From Thalassotalea litorea (GTDB taxonomy: Bacteria > Pseudomonadota > Gammaproteobacteria > Enterobacterales > Alteromonadaceae): a stretch of DNA of 64,000 nucleotides. The DNA is taken from contig NZ_VCBC01000001.1 in the NCBI RefSeq assembly GCF_005843925.1, positions 39,169 through 103,168 of the forward strand, given 5' to 3'. Shown in pieces: positions 59,197-64,000 of this stretch. The notes under the pieces were generated by a model. It had not been told where the DNA came from, did no database searches, and was given only the letters and a program-made list of their open reading frames with translations. A program made the position numbers and the translations under genes. How positions within the stretch are numbered: position 1 is the first letter of the stretch; the number at the start of each line of letters is the position of its first letter.

Positions 59197-61702
59197 ATAA
59201 CGTGCGTCGGATCAGAGTTAAGCTAGATAGCTTTAATAATCGATAACAGGACGCCATTCCCAACGCGCCAACAATAACCGCCCCTAATACCGTTCCCAGC
59301 AGCCAATATTGCCAGTGTATCGCAGCGCTCATATCGAACACCTGAGTTTGTAGAATAAACACGCCTATCTCCATCGACAAGCTGCCCAATAATCCGGCTA
59401 ATGCACCTAAGATCACAAATTCTAACAGTACACTATTGGCAAGCAAGCTGCCCTTCGCGCCCAGCGTTCTGAGAATGGCCAGTTCCCGCTCACGCTCTTC
59501 CATACTCGCTTGAACCTGTGCGACCAATACCAAAGCCCCCGCAATTAACACCAGGATCAGGATAAATTCCACAGCCAGGGAAACCTGAGAAATGACCGTC
59601 CGTAACTGATTGATAATCGCGTCGACATCTATGATGCTAATGGTCGGATAATCTTGCAAAAACGTCTGGAATTCTGTCTTTTGCAGCGCTGGTACATAAA
59701 TAGCGGCGATGTAGGTAGCCGGAAAATCGGCGAGTACGGATTCCGAAAAAATCATATAAAAGTTCGGTTGCATTGATTGCCAATTTACGGTCCGGATACT
59801 GGTTACCGGCATTGAAACCGTTTCACTGCCAATTTGGAATGTGAGTTCATCACCGACACTCACTTGCAAACGCTCTGCCAGTTTTTGTTCAACTGACACT
59901 TCCGGCTTCGGGTTGTCTTGATTAAACCATTGCCCAGCAATCACTTCGTTTTCACTCGGTAATTTTTGATGCCAGGTCAGGTTTAACTCACGGCCGATGC
60001 CCCGCCGTCCTTGTTCACTGGCATCCTCTTCCTCTTTCGACACCCGACGGCGAACCTGCTCTTCATTGATTGCTGACAACCGCCCGCGCACAATCGGATA
60101 GAGATCACTGGCTGCTAAGCCTTGCGTGTGCAAAAACTCTTCTACCGCGGGAACCTGAGTTTGGCTAACATTGACTAAAAACTGATTCGGCGTGTTTTGG
60201 GGCAATTGTGCTTGCCACTCATTGATCAAATCGTTGCGCACTACCAGCATCAACAATAATAATTGAATGGCGATAGTGAAACTCACTAACTGCACTTGAT
60301 TCGCTTTGGCGCGACGTTTCAAGTTTGCCATAGACAGGTGAAATGCCTGTCCGGCCTGACTTCCCACGGAACGTCCAGCGTTGATCAATACGTGTCCCAG
60401 CACCAAAATCGTAAAGATAATCGCGCCAGCACCAAGCATCAGCGCCGTTGTTAGCAGCAAATCCTGGCTAAATAACCACAGCAATAAAACCACCGCCAAT
60501 AAAGGTGGGGTACGTTCAAGCCAGCTTTGTGCCCTTTCAAAACCGGCGAAGCCACGAATCACCGATATCGCCGGCGTTGCAATTAATTGTCGCAATGGTG
60601 TGATCGCAAATGCCACCGCACAAATCACCCCAGTGAACACCGCAACCAGCACAGGATAAGCGGAAACCGTTAAGGACACGCCAGGCACAACATCCGCCAT
60701 AAACTGTATCCCCAGGTATTGAATACCGTAGCCAATAATCAATCCAACCAAGATTGAAAACCCTGCTAAGGCGCCCCAGTGTAGTAGATACAATTTGCTG
60801 ATAAAAGAAGCCGATGCGCCAATAGACTTGTACACAGCTACCATAGGTTGATGACGTTGACCATAACGTCGAGATGCTACTGAAACAGCCACTGCGGCTA
60901 AAATAATTCCCAGCATGCTCGCCAACGACAAGTAACTTTCTGCCCGATTGAGGGCATTCGCCAATGGGCTTTGTTGATCTTTAATATCACGAAAACGCTG
61001 GGTTTCAAGAATTTGCGGTTTTGCCCATTCGGAATATTCCACGATGGCATCTCCGGCAAATAAATACTTATAGGTTAACCGACTACCAGGTTGGACAATA
61101 TCCGTGGCGGGCACATCATCGACATGAATCATCACTCGAGGGCCGGATGTGAACACGCTAAAGGATGCGTCAGGCTCTTTGTCAATAACCCCCGAGATTG
61201 TAAATTCGCTGTTGCCGAGTTCAAAGCGGTCGCCAATGTTTAGGTTGAGGTTATTTAATAAAGATTGGCCAACGTAAGCACTACCCTGTTTCGGTGGAGC
61301 AACACTGCCAACGCTCAATTGATTTTGATCATCTGGTGTCGCGACCAACAAGCTGCCGCGCAAAGGATAGCCATTACTAACCGCCTTGACGGAAGCGAGC
61401 ACCATATCGTCACCGCCAAACACCATCGATGAAAACTGCAGTAATTGTGCATGTTGTAAGCCCATCTCGTCGGCTTTATTGAGATATTTTTCCTCTACCG
61501 GTCGTGATGATTGCAATACCCGGTCCGCTGCAATAAAGCTATTACTTTGTTGAATCAAGGCAGATTTAATTTGTGCGGAAAACCCAGATAAACTAAATAC
61601 GCTAGCAACCGCAATAATCAGCGCTAGCGCAATGATGGTTAGCTCACCACGCTTTAATTCATGACGGAACAATCGCCAGGATTGTGTAGCCCAAGCCGAC
61701 AT
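59195..61702 (-). CDS. ybbP: ABC transporter permease, FtsX/MacB fold (YbbP)
   Basis: 835 residues. Four N-terminal-type and four C-terminal-type membrane helices around two periplasmic MacB-like domains (GDRFELGNSEFTISGVID; GDELTFQIGSETVSMPV), with the EERERELAILRTLGAKGSLL coupling helix. Partner of YbbA; substrate unknown, in E. coli linked to lipid or esterase partners by position next to tesA only. Confidence 0.92.
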   Translation of the reverse strand: MSAWATQSWRLFRHELKRGELTIIALALIIAVASVFSLSGFSAQIKSALIQQSNSFIAADRVLQSSRPVEEKYLNKADEMGLQHAQLLQFSSMVFGGDDMVLASVKAVSNGYPLRGSLLVATPDDQNQLSVGSVAPPKQGSAYVGQSLLNNLNLNIGDRFELGNSEFTISGVIDKEPDASFSVFTSGPRVMIHVDDVPATDIVQPGSRLTYKYLFAGDAIVEYSEWAKPQILETQRFRDIKDQQSPLANALNRAESYLSLASMLGIILAAVAVSVASRRYGQRHQPMVAVYKSIGASASFISKLYLLHWGALAGFSILVGLIIGYGIQYLGIQFMADVVPGVSLTVSAYPVLVAVFTGVICAVAFAITPLRQLIATPAISVIRGFAGFERAQSWLERTPPLLAVVLLLWLFSQDLLLTTALMLGAGAIIFTILVLGHVLINAGRSVGSQAGQAFHLSMANLKRRAKANQVQLVSFTIAIQLLLLMLVVRNDLINEWQAQLPQNTPNQFLVNVSQTQVPAVEEFLHTQGLAASDLYPIVRGRLSAINEEQVRRRVSKEEEDASEQGRRGIGRELNLTWHQKLPSENEVIAGQWFNQDNPKPEVSVEQKLAERLQVSVGDELTFQIGSETVSMPVTSIRTVNWQSMQPNFYMIFSESVLADFPATYIAAIYVPALQKTEFQTFLQDYPTISIIDVDAIINQLRTVISQVSLAVEFILILVLIAGALVLVAQVQASMEERERELAILRTLGAKGSLLANSVLLEFVILGALAGLLGSLSMEIGVFILQTQVFDMSAAIHWQYWLLGTVLGAVIVGALGMASCYRLLKLSSLTLIRRTL

Positions 61703-61704
61703 AA

Positions 61705-62412
61705 TTATACTACCTCAGCAACAGGTTTTACGGCTTCCGTTAATTCACCGGCATGCATCACTAATTGACGCTGACATTGGGCCGCTAAATCATTGTCGTG
61801 GGTAACCAACACCAGTGTCGTTCCTTGCTGTTGATTGAGTTCAAACAGTAATTCACTGACCGTGTCACCTGTCTTACTGTCGAGATTTCCGGTTGGTTCG
61901 TCAGCAAATAAAATATCTGGTGAACTGATAAAGGCACGTGCAATGGCAACACGCTGCTGCTCACCGCCAGACAATTGCGAAGGAAAATGCTCTGCTCTGT
62001 CTTTTAGACCAACTTTTGCCAGCATTGATAACGCGCGTTCCTGGGCGTTACTGTCCCCGGCAAGCTCTGCCGGCAGCATAACATTTTCTAACGCCGTCAA
62101 ACTGTTAATAAGGAGAAAGGATTGGAAGATAAAACCCACATGTTTCGCCCTTACTGCGGAGCGTTGTTCTTCATCAAACTTGTGCAATGGTTGCTGTTTG
62201 AGGTAAATTTCCCCTTGAGATGGTGTATCTAATCCGGCAAGCAGCGATAAAAGTGTTGTTTTACCCGAGCCGGAGGCGCCAATGATGGCGACAGTCTCAC
62301 TCGGTCGAACCTGCAAATTGATAGGTTGTAGAATTTCCAGTGTTTTCTCGCCGGTCGTGACCTGTTTGGTGACTTGTCGACATTGTAAAATTAAATCAGG
62401 ATCCTGAAGCAT
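61705..62412 (-). CDS. ybbA: ABC transporter ATP-binding protein (YbbA)
   Basis: About 235 residues from ATG 62412. Walker A GASGSGKTT, signature LSGGEQQRVAIARA, Walker B ILFADEPTGNLD. LolD/MacB-type ATPase two bases upstream of ybbP. A TTG at 62463 would add 17 residues not typical of YbbA and overlap tesA by 53 bp. Its start codon overlaps that of the divergent tesA. Confidence 0.93.
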   Translation of the reverse strand: MLQDPDLILQCRQVTKQVTTGEKTLEILQPINLQVRPSETVAIIGASGSGKTTLLSLLAGLDTPSQGEIYLKQQPLHKFDEEQRSAVRAKHVGFIFQSFLLINSLTALENVMLPAELAGDSNAQERALSMLAKVGLKDRAEHFPSQLSGGEQQRVAIARAFISSPDILFADEPTGNLDSKTGDTVSELLFELNQQQGTTLVLVTHDNDLAAQCQRQLVMHAGELTEAVKPVAEVV

Positions 62413-63031
62413 GATGAAAAAATTTTTCCCTTGGTTATTACTACTGTGTTGTACGTATGCCAACCCGGTTTTAGCTCAATACTCTATTTTACTACTAGGT
62501 GATAGCCTAAGTGCAAGTTATGGTATGCAGGAAAATGAAGGTTGGGTGTCCATTCTCAATGAAAACCTGGCTCAAGATCAGGCTGACTATCGTATTATAA
62601 ACGCCAGTATCAGTGGCGAGACAACCGATGGTGGTTTAGCCAGACTACCGAAAATACTGGCGTCTCAGGAGATTGATTACTTACTGATCGAATTGGGCGG
62701 TAACGATGGGCTTAGGGGTTTTCCCCCAAAACTCATCAAAAATAATTTGTTACAAATGATTGAACTGGCCCAACAAGAAAACATTAAAGTCATCCTCAGT
62801 GAGGTGAAAATCCCACCAAATTATGGCCAGCGCTATAACAAAATGTTCAATGCGGTGTTTACTGATACTGCAACACAAACCGATAGTGTGTTAATCCCCT
62901 TCTTTATCGAAACCGTGGCGGTTAACCCGGATCTTATGCAAGCAGATGGCATTCACCCAACCAAAGAAGCGCAGCCGCAACTTGCTGAGCGGATGCGCGA
63001 GTTACTCGACCCAATCGTTCGTGCTCAATAA
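62411..63031 (+). CDS. tesA: Periplasmic thioesterase I / lysophospholipase
   Basis: 206 residues with signal peptide (MMKKFFPWLLLLCCTYANPV). SGNH hydrolase blocks: LLLGDSLSASYGM with the serine, NASISGETT, LIELGGNDGLRG, and QADGIHPTKEAQ with Asp and His. Start is ATG 62411 or 62414. Divergent from ybbA as in E. coli. Confidence 0.95.
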   Translation: MMKKFFPWLLLLCCTYANPVLAQYSILLLGDSLSASYGMQENEGWVSILNENLAQDQADYRIINASISGETTDGGLARLPKILASQEIDYLLIELGGNDGLRGFPPKLIKNNLLQMIELAQQENIKVILSEVKIPPNYGQRYNKMFNAVFTDTATQTDSVLIPFFIETVAVNPDLMQADGIHPTKEAQPQLAERMRELLDPIVRAQ

Positions 63032-63053
63032 CACGCCAAATGGCTGACTCGGT

Positions 63054-63299
63054 TTAGCGCATCAGTGTTAATGCCAACCATGGCGTAAAGCTAAATATTA
63101 TTGCGGCGATTTTAAAATTGCCCAAATACTTAAAATACATGGCTGGCAGCGCTTCCTTGTCCAGATTAAACATTTGGCTGTGGATATTCATCGCCCAGTT
63201 TTGAGCAAACTTGATGAACAGAGTTGCCATCAACAACATGACAAAATTAATCACTGCGCACCAACCAAAGAAACAGACTAGATTTTGCATATCGCCCAT
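63054..63299 (-). CDS. Small membrane protein, DUF6868-like
   Basis: 81 residues from ATG 63299, with GGAG eight bases upstream. Two membrane segments (LVCFFGWCAVINFVMLLMAT; FKIAAIIFSFTPWLALTLMR) flank a soluble loop with HSQMFNLDKEALPAMYFKYL. The FFGWC...IN and late P-LAL pattern is that of the small membrane family DUF6868, function unknown. Confidence 0.7.
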   Translation of the reverse strand: MGDMQNLVCFFGWCAVINFVMLLMATLFIKFAQNWAMNIHSQMFNLDKEALPAMYFKYLGNFKIAAIIFSFTPWLALTLMR

Positions 63300-63539
63300 A
63301 CAAACACTCCGAAAATACTGGTGCATTATCAATAGACTACCACAAGATAACAATAAGGCTAATCACGACAATGACCGCGAGCGGTTTTCCTTACCAGCCG
63401 TAAACCATGATGGAAGGTTTGATTTGAATCGATAACATTGCATTGAACAATGGGAAGCAACGCTGGGATGGGTGTCAACGCCAGATGACAGGGCGACAAA
63501 CCATGCTAAGAATTCGCTGATTCGATAAATCGCAGAGAC

Positions 63540-63562
63540 AAAAAAGCCGACTTACGTCGGCT
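63540..63562 (-). terminator. Terminator of the tRNA-Glu transcript
   Basis: On the minus strand AGCCGAC-GTAA-GTCGGCT followed by TTTTTT, 20 bp after the last tRNA. Confidence 0.85.
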
Positions 63563-63581
63563 ATTTTGTACTTCAAAGAAG

Positions 63582-63657
63582 TGGCGTCCCCTAGGGGATT
63601 CGAACCCCTGTTACCGCCGTGAAAGGGCGGTGTCCTAGGCCTCTAGACGAAGGGGAC
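63582..63657 (-). tRNA. tRNA-Glu (TTC)
   Basis: 76 nt, CCA encoded. Cloverleaf: acceptor GTCCCCT/AGGGGAC, D arm with CTAGAGGCCTAG, anticodon loop CTTTCAC giving TTC, T arm GGTTCGAATCC. Copy closest to the terminator. Confidence 0.97.
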
Positions 63658-63736
63658 GCAGATTTTGTGTTGAGTTATCAAAAACCGCGACAAGTCACCT
63701 GTTACCAGATGAGACCTTGGATATATGTCAATTAAG

Positions 63737-63812
63737 TGGCGTCCCCTAGGGGATTCGAACCCCTGTTACCGCCGTGAAAGGGCGGTGTCCTAGGCCTCTA
63801 GACGAAGGGGAC
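63737..63812 (-). tRNA. tRNA-Glu (TTC)
   Basis: Identical in sequence to the copy at 63582; 79 bp separate them. Confidence 0.97.
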
Positions 63813-63921
63813 GCAAAAATCTTTTTCAAAAACCGATAAAGGTTGATGAACTTGATGATTTTGCGAAATGAGTAAACCTCATCGGCACCAGAACAAGTCA
63901 CCTAATTGTAATTAAATAAGT

Positions 63922-63997
63922 TGGCGTCCCCTAGGGGATTCGAACCCCTGTTACCGCCGTGAAAGGGCGGTGTCCTAGGCCTCTAGACGAAGGGGAC
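63922..63997 (-). tRNA. tRNA-Glu (TTC)
   Basis: Third identical copy, 109 bp from the second; the array may continue past the right window edge. Confidence 0.97.
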
Positions 63998-64000
63998 GCA

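Noticed and set aside
63582..63997. tRNA array as an integration site
   Set aside because: No integrase gene or direct repeat of a tRNA 3' end is present in the window; the repeats are complete tRNA genes.
1..64000. CRISPR arrays, insertion sequences, prophage, toxin-antitoxin or defence genes
   Set aside because: No regularly spaced repeats, transposase or integrase motifs, or known defence domains were seen; every long frame fits a housekeeping or conserved family.

Overview
The window reads as a stretch of core chromosome from a marine gammaproteobacterium, most likely of the order Alteromonadales (Colwellia/Alteromonas/Shewanella-like). The basis is gene order (yceD-rpmF-plsX-fabHDG-acpP-fabF-pabC-mltG-tmk-holB-pilZ-tatD; rpsA-ihfB-lapA-lapB-pyrF; gyrA next to ubiG; nrdA-nrdB-yfaE), an AcnD/PrpF-type methylcitrate operon, a small protein resembling the TIGR02922/DUF2375 family, and moderate GC. 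The genus cannot be fixed from the sequence alone.

Layout. 1-1900: the end of a free methionine sulfoxide reductase gene (cut by the window edge), then a SIMPL-domain and a DUF2057 exported protein. 2044-8879: a minus-strand propionate (2-methylcitrate) operon, GntR regulator-prpB-prpC-acnD-prpF, with clear palindromic operators upstream. 8880-9776: a 0.9-kb intergenic region with regulatory repeats, a small CxxC ORF, and a candidate small RNA ending in a strong terminator. 9777-12098: an exported eight-haem TPR cytochrome. 12302-18799: a MoxR-DUF58-DUF4381-VWA-VWA-TPR-BatD operon with overlapping genes. 18842-29782: a long minus-strand block covering fatty-acid and phospholipid synthesis, ribosomal protein L32, folate, septal murein, dTMP, clamp-loader and pilus genes. 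30005-35454: maf, rluC and RNase E with a long structured leader. 35685-46506: comEA, pyrF, lapB, lapA, ihfB, rpsA, cmk, aroA, serC and gyrA, all on the minus strand. 46862-54952: a small conserved protein, ubiG, a MupP-like phosphatase, class Ia ribonucleotide reductase with its ferredoxin and an NrdR box pair, an M24 peptidase and a sulfotransferase-like protein. 55044-63299: yciB, yciI, a polysaccharide deacetylase, an AI-2E family permease, a YfcH-type epimerase, ybbP-ybbA divergent from tesA, and a small membrane protein. 63582-63997: three identical tRNA-Glu genes.

I found no insertion sequence, prophage, CRISPR array, toxin-antitoxin pair, defence island or broken gene, and nothing I would call a new multi-gene system. 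The most interesting signals are non-coding: the candidate RNA and its ArcA/FNR/CRP-like control region (9155-9477), the propionate-regulator operators (8868-8967), the near-consensus promoter that almost touches the yceD start codon, the RNase E leader, and the NrdR pair before nrdA. The least understood proteins are the octahaem TPR cytochrome, the sulfotransferase-like protein and the 36-codon CxxC ORF.
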